64,000 nt of DNA from Glandiceps talaboti (GCF_964340395.1 NC_135564.1:19619819-19683818); one strand, 5' to 3'; counted from the stretch's first letter, positions 1 to 12,567 are shown. The notes: generated by a model not told the origin, from the sequence alone. Translations and numbers: made by a program.

Positions 1-269
1 TTCATGTACAGAGAATCTTTTTCATGACAGAAGTTATTTAAGTAGTGGGGCTGAGAATATGCCGATTGTGTAGAGAAGCTGGGATAGGGCTTGTTGCCAG
101 GAATGCAATAAAAAGAAGACATCGAGGAGAAAAAGGAGAGGTAGAGAAACATGAAGACAGATGATTTTTTGTTTTTTAACTTTTTTTAAATCGACCGACC
201 GACCCATAGTGTCATGAAAAAATAATGAGAAACATAACAAAAATAGGGTCACCACATTATCAGAAAAAT

Positions 270-608
270 TTAAAGTGGCCATATGGATGAGGATTTGGTA
301 TTTATTTTGGATTTGTAATTTATCAACAATTTTATCATGGCTTCCAACTCAAAAAATCAATATTGACTAAGTCTGTGTTGTTACTCACTATATTGGAGAA
401 AGCTAAAACATGTGTAAAAAGTTTGCCATTGTACATACAATAAACATTTTTACACATTTGTTATGCTTTTGCAATTTATTGAGTTACAAACAAGGACTTG
501 GCATATGTTTTTCACATTTGGTTTTCAAGTAGGAAGCCATGGTAAAATTGTTTTATAAATTAAAAATCAAAAATAAGTACCCCATCCTCATCCATATGAC
601 CACTTTAA
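270..608. mobile_element. Palindromic MITE, family A copy 1
   Basis: The ends are inverted repeats: TAAAGTGGCCATATGGATGA on the left is mirrored by a copy ending CCACTTTA on the right, and complementarity continues inward for tens of bases. A related element lies at 11211-11590. No coding capacity is seen. It lies downstream of the last visible SETD9 exon, presumably in the final intron. Confidence 0.7.
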
Positions 609-778
609 CTAATTATGTGCCTAAAAATAAAAATTCTTTGTTATTTTGTGCAAATTAGAACGCAGTCTTCACTGATTTTTTGACAAAGAATGCTCTGCTA
701 TTATTCTCATAATGATGTCTATTTTGTATTTGTGTAAACTTTCAAACTATTAGTAATACAATAATGCAGGATAGTTAC

Positions 779-3700
779 TTTTAGACTGGTTGTTTACATA
801 CTGGCCCAATGCCATGGGATTCAACAAGTTTGGTGTCAGCCAAGACGTGTCACTGGTCATATAGGGACCTGACCTTTCTCTCTTGCTACAGGATCTGGAA
901 TAAAAAGAGAAAGTAGATACATATAAGTTGTGTACTTCACAAAAAAAGGTGTAATATTTATTGAGTCTTGCTTGTAATTATAGATGAATGAAGTGATTTT
1001 TAGTGTGGTCTTACTATCAAAACATTTTTTAAAACCAGTGATACCCAAAAATGGTGTATTTATAAGTAAAGTATTCACAAGAAAACCTGATGTAAAAAGA
1101 GATTTCTGATATTATGGGATTGTCTGATAAATAAAGATAAATAATACATCGTTATTTCACTAAGGCCTTGAAGATCTGGGCTGGAGTTGGAAGCAGAAAG
1201 ATTGAACTGTATGTGTCATGTCAGTGGAAAGAATTTTGAAAAGCACCCTGTATTTGTAGAAATAGTCACTTTACTACAAGTAGCCCAGGACAGTAGCCCA
1301 GGATAGTAGCCCAGGATAGTAGCCCAGGACAGTAGCCCAGGATAGTAGCCCAGGCCCTGCTTTTACAATTGTACAAGTAAAGTAAAATGTGCTGGATCAT
1401 TTAAGTAGCTGACATATAATATATGGCTTTGCATATTTAAGCAAATATATGCAAATTAGCCACCCATAATATGTTCATCTGTGGAGAACAGCAAACACAA
1501 ACACAAACACGTCTTTTATAACATTACAATTGTTAGAACAGTCAATTCCATAGTAGGGATTTCCTGAACATTTTTCGATACATATGATAAATTAAGTCAT
1601 CACATCATTTATGTGTTATATCTTAATACCCAGTTTGAGTTCAGTCAATTTTGAGTGGTGGTTAGCATTCTCGCAAGCCAGAACATCTTTACCCGGCTGA
1701 CGCAACGAAAAACAAATATGGCTGATAAGACTCGCCGTAGAGGGCAGTGATGTATAATGATGGGTGGTTCTAAATATGCAGCAAAAACTGCGTCCAAATA
1801 CGCATAAACTCAGCTTGTACCCTTTTAAAACTCTGTTTACCTTACCTGTACATTACTTTAGACAGTCTTTTATCATTACCATCAATCAATATACCATCTA
1901 TACATCGGAAGATAAATGGATTACCAAATGACTGGAGTAAAATGGGTTCATACGGCAAATATATAGCACCTGAGAAAAAGATAATGAACTGTGCAATGTA
2001 CAAGAACAATTGTCATGTAAACTAATTAGAAACTGTGCAATGTACAAGAACAATTCTCTTGTTAACCACAGACAATTAACACAAAACTAGTTAGCAGCAA
2101 ATTCTAAGCCGCCATCTTGAAAGATTAAAGTCATGAGTATAAACTGGTAAAGTCATGATTTGATTATCTTTTTATTTGTGATGTTTCACAAGCAATCATG
2201 GGTGGGTCCTTCTGCTTTTACCAGCACCAATTCATCACCAGGAACTATGCTAATTGGATGAATGATTGACACTGGCAGGTGAAATGACCAATCAGGGTGA
2301 AGCATCATCATGTTTAACATAATATGGACTTTCATCTCTAAAATTACTTGGCATGATTTATATAACGACTATGACAATGGATGATAGCATCAATTTTGGA
2401 CTTCACAAGTTTAACTTTTGTCACATTCAGTCAGTCCACAATTATCTGAGGCTACTTCAGTTCTCAGTTTAAGTTTGGATGGACTGACAAAGCTTATGTT
2501 ATTATAACTTATCATATTACTGATCCATAACAATTAATTGACATTTGACTAGTCTATCAGCTAGCCCTCGGATGTTCTTCCGATAAAATACGACACACAG
2601 CCGAACAACGCTATCGAGGATGGAACATCCGAGGTCTAGCAAATTTCATCAGGATATAAATAACTGCCAATCAGAGAACAGTATTAGCGACAAGCACAAA
2701 CAGAGGACAATAGCTAAATTTTCATGCATATTCATCTTAAGGAGGGGCTTGTAAAAATAACCACCAATGCGTTAACTAAAATGTGTGAATGACAACGTCT
2801 ACACACTCATCAAACACAATTACCATAAACTGATAAGACATAGTAATGACATAAATGTGTTTGTCAACACCTGCATGCAGAGATTGAATATATTAAAGTA
2901 TATATATGCATATATGGCCCAACCCACCGCTTATCGTAATCTCAATGGAATGTCCGGTCTGAAAATGACATTCGCTAGACTGTTCGGGCAAGCCCTCACA
3001 TGCGAACTTCGTTCGCTTATAGTTATAGCATCGACAGAAAGCCCGAACGTCTAGCAGCAAGACTAACATTTGACCTGAGTCAGGTGACTTTTTTAATCAG
3101 GTGAGAGGTAATAAGAAGACACACATCTTTATGCTTTATGTTCCAACCTATCATTTTATAATATTTAGATGTTATTTCCCAATATTTATCTTCGTTCAGC
3201 CAGGGAAAATATGAGTGATCTAAGGAGTTTTTGTCACTACTTGTCTATCAACTTGTAGTGGCAACCCTTAGGTCACAAGTATTTTCCAGCTGAATGAAGA
3301 AAAATATTGGAGAATAACATAATTATACCAGTGCCAGTAATATCAAAGAAAAATCGAGGAAAGTAATGGTAATTTTGAACATTTCGAACACAGCGGAACC
3401 AGTGACGTAGACGCACATTGTTGTGACATAGACATTCGTTGTCGTGATGTAGAATGACCACAGTATATATTCCATATTTTTGGTTCTAAATGGCTCATGT
3501 ATGATATAACAATTGAAGTAATCTTTTCTTGTTATGTAAATTTCACACAGCTTTTTCTGGGAGAACATTGGGTATAAGAGAAAGAATGAGAAATGGTTTT
3601 ATACAGATATAAGCTTATTTTAAAACCTTTTACTTTTAGCTTCAGAATTGAATTTTGCTGGAATTTGAATGGATCAAAGTGCAATATGTGGCAACATTTT

Positions 3701-4743
3701 GTAATTTTTTATTTCTTGAAATTTTAAAATGCTTTCATAGCAGTGTTTTTGTTACAGGCAGCATGTAGGTAAATTCTATATTAGTTTTGAAGTCGTTGTA
3801 GCTAGGTTCACAAATTATAGTAAAGTATACTGGAAACTATGCCAGATTTACCAGAAAATGCACTGAACAGACACATTTCATATAACAACATACCTGGATA
3901 CATAGCAACCACTGTTCCCTTAGGAACAATCCCGTTGGTAACAAAGACACCAGTTCCACCAACTTGACTGACATCTTTTTCTACAGTGAAACCTAACACT
4001 TTCTGCATCACAGCCAATGAACTGTTACCATGGTTATCTGGATCTTCTGATGGGTTTGCATGTAGAGCTGTGAATAACCTTAGTAGAGTACCTTCAACAT
4101 TTTGGTCTGAGATGATATTGTCTTGACTACCTGTAGGCACTGCCCTCACTGATCTGTTAAAACCATATAAGGTTAGTAATGTTACAAAAAATTGAAATGT
4201 ACAGATTAGGTGTTTCACAGCAGAATTTTTATATGAGAAATACTTTTCATTCCACAATTTTCTTTCCCTTATTTGATTGACTTGGTCAAAGTTGAGAAGT
4301 GATTGTATTCACATATGATATCATAAACCCTAATCATTAATACTGATATCAAAATATATGTGACATGATAAAGTAAATTACAGCAAAAGAAAATATGCTG
4401 TACAGAATCACGTCAGATGGATACAATTGGCTAATCTCTTGCAGAGGGTGATTTGATAAACAAGACAAACATGAATGAAATTGTGTGTTCCTGTATCACA
4501 CCATGATGGCATGCTGTGCATACCATGCATGAGTTCAGTTGACCTTGACTGCAAGAGACGGACACAATTAACAATTGTATCTATTCTGACTGTGGATTCT
4601 GAACAGCTTCATTTCTTCTGCTGCATTATGAATGTGTTACAATACAAATACCTGTCTTTGAGATTTAATGCAATCCATGGAACAAATCTGTAACGATAAC
4701 TTTTCCATTTGGATAGGACACTCTTCCAAAGATTGTTTGACAT
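779..4743 (-). CDS. SETD9: SETD9, SET domain-containing protein 9 (3' end missing)
   Basis: Predicted SET-domain lysine methyltransferase of the SETD9 family, using S-adenosylmethionine; its substrate is not evident here. Coding exons on the minus strand are 4743-4652, 4153-3894, 1969-1846 and 894-779, all with GT-AG borders and matching phases (2, 1, 2, then 1 at the last visible donor). The start codon at 4743-4741 opens a basic N-terminus followed by YRFVPWIALNL, a hallmark of vertebrate SETD9. Exon 2 carries IISDQNVEGTLL and the SET entry GVFVTNGIVPKGTVVAMYPG; exon 3 carries GNPFIFRCIDGILIDGND; exon 4 carries SDTSWL and MALGQYVNN, the cofactor-side motif. About 197 residues are visible. 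The linker in exon 2 is shorter than in human SETD9. The C-terminal roughly 75 residues were not found in 1-778 and should lie left of the window. Introns hold MITEs and palindromes. Family identity is secure; enzyme activity is inferred. Confidence 0.92.
1280..1352. repeat. 14-bp minisatellite in SETD9 intron
   Basis: About five to six tandem copies of AGTAGCCCAGGACAG / AGTAGCCCAGGATAG-type units lie in the intron between the third and fourth visible SETD9 exons. No function is apparent. Confidence 0.85.
2560..2641. repeat. Short fold-back palindrome in SETD9 intron
   Basis: GCTAGCCCTCGGATGTTC on the left pairs with GAACATCCGAGGTCTAGC on the right around a loop of about 45 bases. It is probably a short fold-back element within the large SETD9 intron. 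Confidence 0.7.
2974..3055. repeat. Second fold-back palindrome in SETD9 intron
   Basis: GCTAGACTGTTCGGGC on the left pairs with GCCCGAACGTCTAGC on the right. A smaller inner palindrome, GCGAACTTCGTTCGC, sits between them. The outer GCTAG ends resemble the palindrome at 2560-2641, so the two may belong to one family. Confidence 0.7.
3172..3510 (+). mobile_element. Dispersed non-autonomous element, family B copy 1
   Basis: It begins with an inverted-repeat head (CCAATATTTATCTTCGTTCA and later its complement in TGAATGAAGAAAAATATTGG). A body containing CCAGTGCCAGTAATAT and GACGTAGACGCACATTG follows. The same head and body recur at about 9190-9510 in this orientation and at about 5010-5345 and 58600-58965 inverted. 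It has no long reading frame. This copy is in the SETD9 intron. Confidence 0.7.
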
Positions 4744-6662
4744 AAATTATACTTTCTTCTCTCTCTTCTCTCTCCTTACATTGGTCTAGTTACACTACCA
4801 GGATTAATATTCAAGTGACAAAGACTGTCTATAACTGCTGAAAAATAAAACAACAAAATTCACACATTTAATTGTTCTGTACTAACAAAACATAAGAAAT
4901 ACAGACACCACAAAATGTTCAGAAGCAAGTCTATCAAAGTGTTAAAGTAAGGCATGGAACCCTCACTACCTTTAATACCACATATACCATGTACAAGTTA
5001 TTGTATTTGAACATAAAATATGGATTATATATACCTGGTCATTTTATGTCACCATAACCTGTGTTGTGTCATTGGTTCTATGGTGCTTGAAATCATAGCC
5101 CCTCTACGGTTTGTAGAGAGGGTTGAAATATGTCAAAATGTCCAAAATCATGATTATTTTACCCCATTTCTCATAAATTATGCTCGGGGAGGTATAATTA
5201 TATTATTCCCCAATATTTTTCTTCATTTAGCTGGAAATTACTCATGACCTACAGATTACTACTCGTCCAGCAACTTGTAGTAACAAGGCCCCTTAGGTCA
5301 CTAATATTTTCCTTGACTGAATAAAGAAAAGCATTGGGGAAATAATATCTGATTACCTGACACAAATGAGTCAAAATAGAACAAGACAGTTGATGTATCA
5401 AGTTGTCACATCTACCTCTAAATGTGTAGTGTGTAGAGCAGAAGTCATGCTGTCAATCAAAGACAAGAATAGTTGTCTGTGTGTCAATACATAACACCTA
5501 TACAAAAGCTAGCTGGGGTATTATATTAAACTAGCATTTTTTTCACTCTGATTTTTATAATCAATCAATGTTTATTGTAATTTGTATAACAACATACAAA
5601 ACTAACTTACATATATAAAGTGAATACAATACAACTGCTGGAGGACTATTTTAATCCATCAACAAGAAATATATCATCACGTTGATGGACTATATTTCGA
5701 AAACCATGACATACACCAAAGTATGGAAAAGAAAACTAAATTTTGGAAATGTACAACACATTGCAAAAGCTGGTGAGAATTATTGCGAAAAAATCTAATA
5801 TTAATAATAATATAATAATTATCTATTGACGTATTATCTGTCTCCAAGAGTTTCCAAATGGAGATTGTGAAGTTTAAGGAAACAGTTTGACTGGCAAACG
5901 TCCGAAGGTCTGGGTAATGTAGCCCCATTCCCATACAAATGCACCTCCGAGTCAACTGTCAATCGCATCAAAAGATACACTGTTTACACACTAATAAAAC
6001 AGCAGTCGACGTCGACGCGACTTTGGCACAGGACACTAACAGTGATATTACATTTCTCATACCACTAGTCAAATAACAAAAGTCTAGAGCATGGAAGTTT
6101 TATAATAAAACTGACACAGCTTGGTATTAATCATTACTACACGATTGCATTGCATAAACCAAAAAGAGAACTTACATTTACTTGAGGGAGTATTTACTTC
6201 GAGTAGTTAGAATGTCGTCTGTATCAGTACTCTGGCATTTTCAGAACATAAGTTCAATATGAATTTTCTAATATATCGGCTTTAATTGATAAAATACATT
6301 ATAATATAAATTGAATATTAGTTAATCTTAAAAGTAGATTATAATTTGTATTTTTCATAACTATTATATTTCAAAAAGGGATTTATTAGTCTGTAAACTA
6401 TTCTAGACGAACCACAGGTTGAAAACTATACATTATATTCAAGATGGCGACAAGATAGGTGTGGGAGGTGTTTTCAACATTGTTCCGATATTGTGCCATC
6501 AAACGATGCATAAAGGTAAATGATTTTATCGTACATTGTATATCATCTTAATGATAGAATATTTTTTAAATAGTTTGTGTATTGTAAAGGCCAGATATGG
6601 CACATTTGTGTTAGATCAAGTCTTGAGGACATACAACTCCGAGTATCAATTTTAATATCATC
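4744..6662. other. Intergenic region between SETD9 and the 6.7-kb reading frame
   Basis: No coding exon recognised. It holds an inverted family-B element (about 5010-5345), a probable retroposon tail near 5560-5630, and AT-rich DNA. Because SETD9 runs left and the next frames run right, this 1.9 kb should contain the divergent promoters. No TATA or initiator element can be assigned with confidence. Confidence 0.5.
5010..5345 (-). mobile_element. Dispersed element, family B copy 3 (inverted)
   Basis: It contains the complement of the family-B body (ATTGGTTCTATGGTGCT, where the sister copy at 58.7 kb has ACTGGTTCTGCTGTG). The terminal inverted head follows, with CCTTAGGTCACTAATATTTT and AAGAAAAGCATTGGGGAA. 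It is more diverged than the copies at 3.2 and 9.2 kb. Confidence 0.6.
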
Positions 6663-6739
6663 ATGTCATTTGGTGCCAACGTACGTATGTCCCATATTAA
6701 TGCCCAGAGACTGAAAGATAGGAGAAAAGGTGTAGAAAG

Positions 6740-6780
<41 letters not shown>

Positions 6781-7980
6781 AACAGTCTCAATCTGTAGCT
6801 ATATAGTAATTTATGTTTTAGATTGATTAATGATAATGTACATTTCCTATTCTGACAGCTTAGTCACTTTCCTGTACTATGAGTACTAGTTTGACAAGGC
6901 AGGTTGGATGAGATGACTCTTGTCAAGATTATTCAGCAATGGAGTGACTAAGTTTATCATGGCGTGTACAATGTACAAATGAATACTATTATAACTTTTT
7001 ATTACACGACAAAATTATCAAAACAATCCTAGCTTTAAACCAGAGTTTCTATGGCAGAACATTTTCCCTCTGGGACTGTGGGCAGAATTAGAAGAAAAAA
7101 AATCACAATGTCATTGATTGCACAATGATGACTCCACAAGTATGTATCCAAACAAATATTATCATTTATTGCTGAAATTCAAAAACTTGAAGAAAATAAA
7201 TGTTCAAAATTTCCTTCTGACTTTATTGTCATTTTTAAGTTATTCAGAATATTAAAGTATGATTATGAAATGAAAGTATCACAAACATGTGCACATACTT
7301 ACGCTTTGATATTTGATTTTTAATTGACCAACATACCCATCATTTTTAAGTTGTTACAATGAGAACCATACAATGTAGTGTGGTCACCCTAATGGATGAT
7401 ATCTACTTTTGTATATTATCAATCAACAGAGCAATAAATATTAGAGTCTTCCAACATTTAGATAACTGACAGCCATCTTCATCTGGGAATGAGGCTGTGA
7501 CTTTAAAAAAAAGGTCATGACCTCAAGCCTAAGGTGGTGTCAAAGTTAGAACCGGTTGCAAGTCTTTTCCCATAGCAATGATAGATACTGATCTAGTAGA
7601 GTGGCTCCATCATTTCTGTTCTGTGTTCTTCCTATCAGTTTGATATTTGTTATTGCTTTAGATCTGTTGAATGATGAAATTAAGTTTTGTTGAGAATTCT
7701 ACAGTGAATGAAACTATTTTAACATATTTGTGTTTTATTATATTTTGCATCTAAAGGTAAAAAGAGAAAAATCGATGAAGTTGACAGTGCCAGTGGGGAA
7801 GAAGAACAGCAGTCAAACAACAAGCAGGTAATCCAGGAAGGCATGTCATTATGGACATGTTTAATGCTAGGATTGTCACTGGAGAACTGTCGACCCAGAT
7901 CAGTACCAACCAGTCCTCAACACACCAACAACAACAACATCAATAACAACATCAACAACAATGCCAGCACACAAAAATAA
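6663..7980 (+). CDS. Unidentified small two-exon protein (candidate)
   Basis: Two frames join in phase. Exon 6663-6729 starts at ATG and ends AAAAG|GTGTAG (phase 1). Exon 7757-7980 starts after CTAAAG and runs 73 codons to TAA. The product would be about 96 residues. It has a basic start (RMSHINAQRLKDRRKG), a nuclear-localisation-like KKRKIDEVDSASGEEE, a hydrophobic SLWTCLMLGLSLENC, the phosphosite-like RPRSVPTSP, and an asparagine-rich tail. AATAAA at 7976-7981 overlaps the stop. A GTAATC donor at the CAG|G near 7827 could instead splice onward. It cannot be joined in frame to the CYB5RL start exon, because an in-frame stop sits just upstream of 8949 and the acceptor phases do not fit. I do not recognise the family. 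It could be a real small gene, an untranslated leader or chance. Confidence 0.35.
6741..6777. repeat. (GT)n microsatellite
   Basis: About eighteen GT dinucleotides, directly after the donor-like end of the 6.7-kb exon. Confidence 0.95.
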
Positions 7981-8342
7981 AACTCAACACTCAGGAACAA
8001 CAACATATCATATCTCTATTTTTCTGACTTGAAATTTTCAGAACTGCATTCCACAAGTTATGTTATTTGACACCAGTATTAATTTGTCACTTTTTCGACC
8101 AATTTCTGTCATTGTCAACTTCATACATAGAATCTCATTCTGTGGTTTCTATTTTGTATTTAATCTACAAATATAAGATTTCACATTTTTATGTCACACA
8201 TCAGGTATTCAGTCATTGTAACTTTCAAAATTACAAACTTTCAAATCATTCCAGGAAGCTTTTGATATATATTTCAATACACGTACTTACTATTCTTTGT
8301 AACTTATAACATTCATATTCAGAGACTCTTTCAAGATGTTTC

Positions 8343-8524
8343 TATTTTCACTTACCACTTGTAAACACCTATTTTCACTTACCACTTGTAAACACCTATT
8401 TTCACTTACCACTTGTAAACACCTATTTTCACTTACCACTTGTAAACACCTATTTTCACTTACCACTTGTAAACACCTATTTTCACTTACCACTTGTAAA
8501 CACCTATTTTCGCTTACCACTTCT
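8343..8524. repeat. 27-bp minisatellite, about seven copies
   Basis: The unit, TATTTTCACTTACC followed by ACTTGTAAACACC, repeats with almost no divergence until the last copy. Since 27 is divisible by three, both strands stay open, which produces apparent 66-92 residue frames that are not genes. On the minus strand every unit contains GTGGTAAGTG, a strong splice-donor-like string. Confidence 0.95.
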
Positions 8525-8948
8525 AGACTCTCATAAACATTTAAACTGTTGACTTCAGTTATTTCCATTCACTATCTTCCAGTATTACATATTTTTGTAA
8601 TATTCTCTCAAGTGCCAGAAGATACTATATTCTCGTAATATCACGTCAATCAATGCCAAGTAATCCACTTTATTAACTTTTAAACCAAATAAGATTTAGT
8701 ACTTAGTGTTGTATACTTAGATATCTGTACTTAGTCAGTATTATCGGAAGTAATTTTAAAATTAAGATTATAAATGTTTAATGATATCAATGGCTATTTC
8801 TTTAAAATGATTCTATATCTATTCTTAAACTTTAAAAAAAAAATCATTACATGTAAAAAAAGTCTCTAATTTTGCTTTGTAATTTGAAACCAATCCAGCC
8901 ATCATAACATTCATTCATTTGAATGTTATGATGATTTTATGATGCCCA

Positions 8949-11900
8949 ATGGGAGACAAAAGTGATGAAGATTTGAGTTGGTTGCCAGAGAAACCAACAG
9001 AACCTCTACCTAGTGACTGTTGTGGAACAGGTTGTCAGCCCTGTGTGTTTGATATCTATGAGGAAGACTTGAAACAGTGGGAAAGAGAGAAGAAGAAAGG
9101 ACCTCCACATTTAAGAAAACAGGATGACTGTGATTCTGATGAGGTATGACATGAATCCCATTGAAAGTTATCTTCTCACCTAAGACAGTGACTGTAGATG
9201 TTATTCTCCAATATTTGTCTTCATTCATCAACCAAGGAAAATATGAGTGACCTAAGCAATGTGTAGTGACATGTAAAATTTTCCGGCAGAATATTTTCCG
9301 GCAGAATGAAGAAAAATATTGGGGAAAAACATTCATTATACCAGTGCCAGTAATATTGAAGAAAAATCAGGGAAAGTAATGGCAATGTGAACATTTTGAC
9401 TCATATTTTGAACACAACAGAACCACTGATGTAGACGCACATTGTCATGATGTAGAACAACCAGAGTATGTTCCACATTTTATGTTCATCTCGGCTTGTG
9501 CGTGATATAAAAAAAAATTAGATAATGAAAATTCAGCTTCAAAATTGGCATGTCTATGAAAGAGAGATGAGGCTGATTGCATCTTAGCAGTATTTTATGC
9601 AAAGGGGACTCAGGGATGTCATATTCACCAATACTGCATGATGCAACCTCTGTCAAATAGACCTTATCAAACTTAAATCCTCTTGAAATAATTGCTTCAG
9701 TATTGTTTGAAATTAAGCATTGGGTGAAGAGGTTATGAAGCTCCTATGTTTGTTTCCTTCCCATGATGTCTCACCTCAATCTCTTCAACAAGTCTCTCTC
9801 AATTTTACAGCTATATTTTAGTGAGGCTTTGCAATGCATGCTGGTTGAAATGACGTTTCTGTGTTTCCTGACATGAGTGAAAATGGAAACATATAAAGAT
9901 CAGTCTTGCTCATGATAAAGAGAAGTAGAAAGTGGACTGTTAGAGAAATAGCATTGTGACTTGACTCTTTGAGAAAGAATGATTTTATGCATTTCAGATA
10001 TATGATGTCACAATTAACTTTGCCACTACTAACATTTTATTGTGGTGCTTCACGCGTTTTCTAATCTTCTACCAACACATTCCTCTCCAGGATAAAGAAC
10101 CTGTGCTGAATTCTTCACAGTACAGGAGCTTTGAGATCAAGACAATCACCAAAGTATCACGTGACTCCTACATCTATCGGTTCAAATTACCAGACGATAA
10201 ATCCTTGGGTCTAAGAGTTGGTCAACACATCATATTAAGAGGGAAAGTGAATGACAGATTTATTACTCGTCAGTATACACCTATCAGTCCTATAGAGGTC
10301 AAAGGTTACTTTGATGTGCTGATTAAGGTGAGTCATAGGGAATGAAAATGAAATAAATGACTTTAAGATTGGCCTGAAATTGATTATCCTGTCAGAGTAC
10401 TTGAAAAGAAATACAGTATTTGGTTATTAGGTGTCTGTATAGTTCTAAGGAAGTGAAGCGTTCTCTATGTGATTTGGTTTCCAGGATTCTCTCTCTGATT
10501 TGTTTTCCAAGATTACATTTTATACAGAAGGCATAAAGAAATGCAGTGCACTGATTGTAATCAGCATGGCCTCAATACTTTTCTGCTCCACAGTAATAAT
10601 AATACCAAACTTTATTGAGACTCGATAGCCTCATAGGTAAAAGCCTTTTTTCATGAGAGTCAAGTACAAGTAATATAGAGCGGGTGATTGAATATGCATG
10701 TACTGCAGGTTGTCTCAATTCGAGACAAAATGAATATATTTTGATGAATATGCGTTTCTAGAATTTTATGTTTCAAAAGTTCATAAATAACCTTAGAACC
10801 TTTTCACCCCTTCATATTTTCTGTATATTTTTTTATTTCATATAATATTTTAACGACATTAGAAATAATCTTTAAAATTTTAAAAATCATATCACCATAT
10901 TACAGAGGAAATCAAATATTACATAATGTATTGCACCACATACAAAAAGACAAGTGTGTGACTGCCTATATATTTTAGTCATGTGATCACAGATCTGGTG
11001 AAGGCCGTACTAATAGTTTGAAATGAACTAGTCTGTCAAATTTTACTGGATTGAAACATTGTGATAATCTGTATTGTATTTTCAGATTTATGAAACTGGT
11101 AAGATGAGTCAGTATGTGAAGACATGGAAAAAAGGTGATATGATAGAATGGAGAGGTCCTTTTGGAAAGTTTACATATAAACCAAATAAGGTGAATCATT
11201 CTCTCTTGTGTAAAGTGGTGATATGGATTAAAAATGGTATTTATTTTGGGGTTTTAATTCATAAAATAACTTTAATATGTTTTCCTACTGGAAAAAACAA
11301 ACAATGTGAAACAACATATACTAAATCCTTTTTGTAGCTCAACAAATTCCAAAACATTAAAAAAATGGTTTAAATATTTCTTATTACAATAACACACTTT
11401 TTAGCTTTTTTGTAATGTGTTGAGTTACAGACACAGATTTGGTACATGCTGTTTCATTTTGTTTGTTCAAGTAGGCAGATTTGGTACATGCTGTTTCAAT
11501 TTGTTTGTTCAAGTAGGTAAACATAGAGATGTTTTATCAATTAAAAAATCCAAACTAAATACCCATTTGTCATCCATATGTCCACTTTACTGTCACTTGA
11601 CTTAAAAGATGACATGAAGTCAATTGTAGGGTTCAGTCTAATTGGTTTAAAAACAATCAGAACAATGACATCTGTCCAGAGAGTGTCTTGGAGGACTTCC
11701 TACTGTTGTCTGCCAAGATGTGATGGCGCCCTCAAGAGAGGCAAATCTATGATGTGTCCTTTTAATATTGATAGTAAGATAATAGAAATGTGTGTACTTT
11801 CCAATCACTGGAACCCTATGATGGTTTCACTTTGGTCGACCACAGAGTGGTTATGGTGATAATTATTGGTCAGTGATTCAGGAGTAGGACATTGTCATAT

Positions 11901-12567
11901 TTAGACTATTATTATAGTTTAGTATGATTAATAAATAAAAATATGTAATTATGATATCAGGAAATGTGATATGAAAGAACAAAGCATAGTAAATATACAC
12001 TAAAGAGATGTGTACAATGAGTTACATTTGTACTTTGACCAAACAATAAATTGATAGCTGACTTTGATAAATTGTGGTGATATTTGGACATCATTACTAT
12101 TTTGTGGCAAAACTGAATAGTTCTGTCAATTTGAAATGCTAATTACATGTATTCATTTCTCACAGTATAACCATGTAATCATGTTAGCTGCTGGAACTGG
12201 AGTGGCACCCATGGTACAAGTTATCCGGGAAATTCTCCTAAATGAAAACGAAAACACCTTTGTACGTTTGGTTTACACTTGTCGCACCTACCAAGACTTA
12301 CTCATGAAATCAACACTTGATGAATTCACTGCCTACTGGAACTTTACTGTTCTCTATGTAATTAGCCAGGACACTGATGTCAAAGGTCATTGCTATGGAG
12401 AACAAGTGCATTATGGGAGGCTTGATGAAGCTATGGTGGTCAAGGAGACCAGCCCTATTAAAGACAACACAATGATTCTTATTTGTGGCACAAAGTCCTT
12501 TGATAAAGATATGATCAAATATATTACCAAAGCAGGGTATGCCAAAGACAGTTATTTTAAATTTTGA
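8949..12567 (+). CDS. CYB5RL: CYB5RL, NADH-cytochrome b5 reductase-like
   Basis: Predicted flavoprotein moving electrons from NADH through FAD to cytochrome b5-type acceptors. The exons 8949-9143, 10091-10327, 11086-11190 and 12166-12567 are all phase 0 with GT-AG borders, giving about 312 residues against about 315 in human. The start is chosen because an in-frame stop ends just before the ATG and the N-terminus matches the family. The oxidoreductase-like cysteine motif PEKPTEPLPSDCCGTGC lies at residues 13-29. The ferredoxin-reductase fold follows: RQYTPISP binds FAD (about 125-132), then GPFGKF, then the NADH-binding AAGTGVAPM (about residue 186), CGTKSF, and the terminal DSYFKF. All expected motifs are present, so the gene looks intact. 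Introns carry repeats, including a MITE 20 bp after exon 3. An alternative upstream leader exon cannot be excluded. Confidence 0.94.
9190..9510 (+). mobile_element. Dispersed element, family B copy 2
   Basis: It lies in the first CYB5RL intron, with the same inverted head (CCAATATTTGTCTTCATTCA to GAATGAAGAAAAATATTGGG) and the body CCAGTGCCAGTAATATTGAA as the copy at 3.2 kb. Confidence 0.7.
11211..11590. mobile_element. Palindromic MITE, family A copy 2
   Basis: It starts TAAAGTGGTGATATGGAT and ends ATCCATATGTCCACTTTA, matching the ends of the element at 270-608. Inside is a tandem duplication of about 45 bp containing TTTGGTACATGCTGTTTCA. It sits in the CYB5RL intron 3' of exon 3 and creates an apparent extension of that exon's frame. 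Confidence 0.7.

Noticed and set aside
34-282. Minus-strand 82-codon frame as the missing SETD9 C-terminus
   Set aside because: It contains none of the expected C-terminal SET motifs (for example a GEELF-type segment), and no acceptor fits the phase left by the exon ending at 779.
8343-8524. CRISPR array interpretation of short regular repeats (also 13.2, 46-48 and 54-55 kb)
   Set aside because: The repeats are directly tandem without unique spacers, and the genome is animal.
6663-9143. 6.7-kb reading frame as the N-terminus of CYB5RL
   Set aside because: A stop codon lies in frame just before 8949, the two possible acceptors in the exon need phases 1 or 2, and the upstream donor near 7827 is phase 0.
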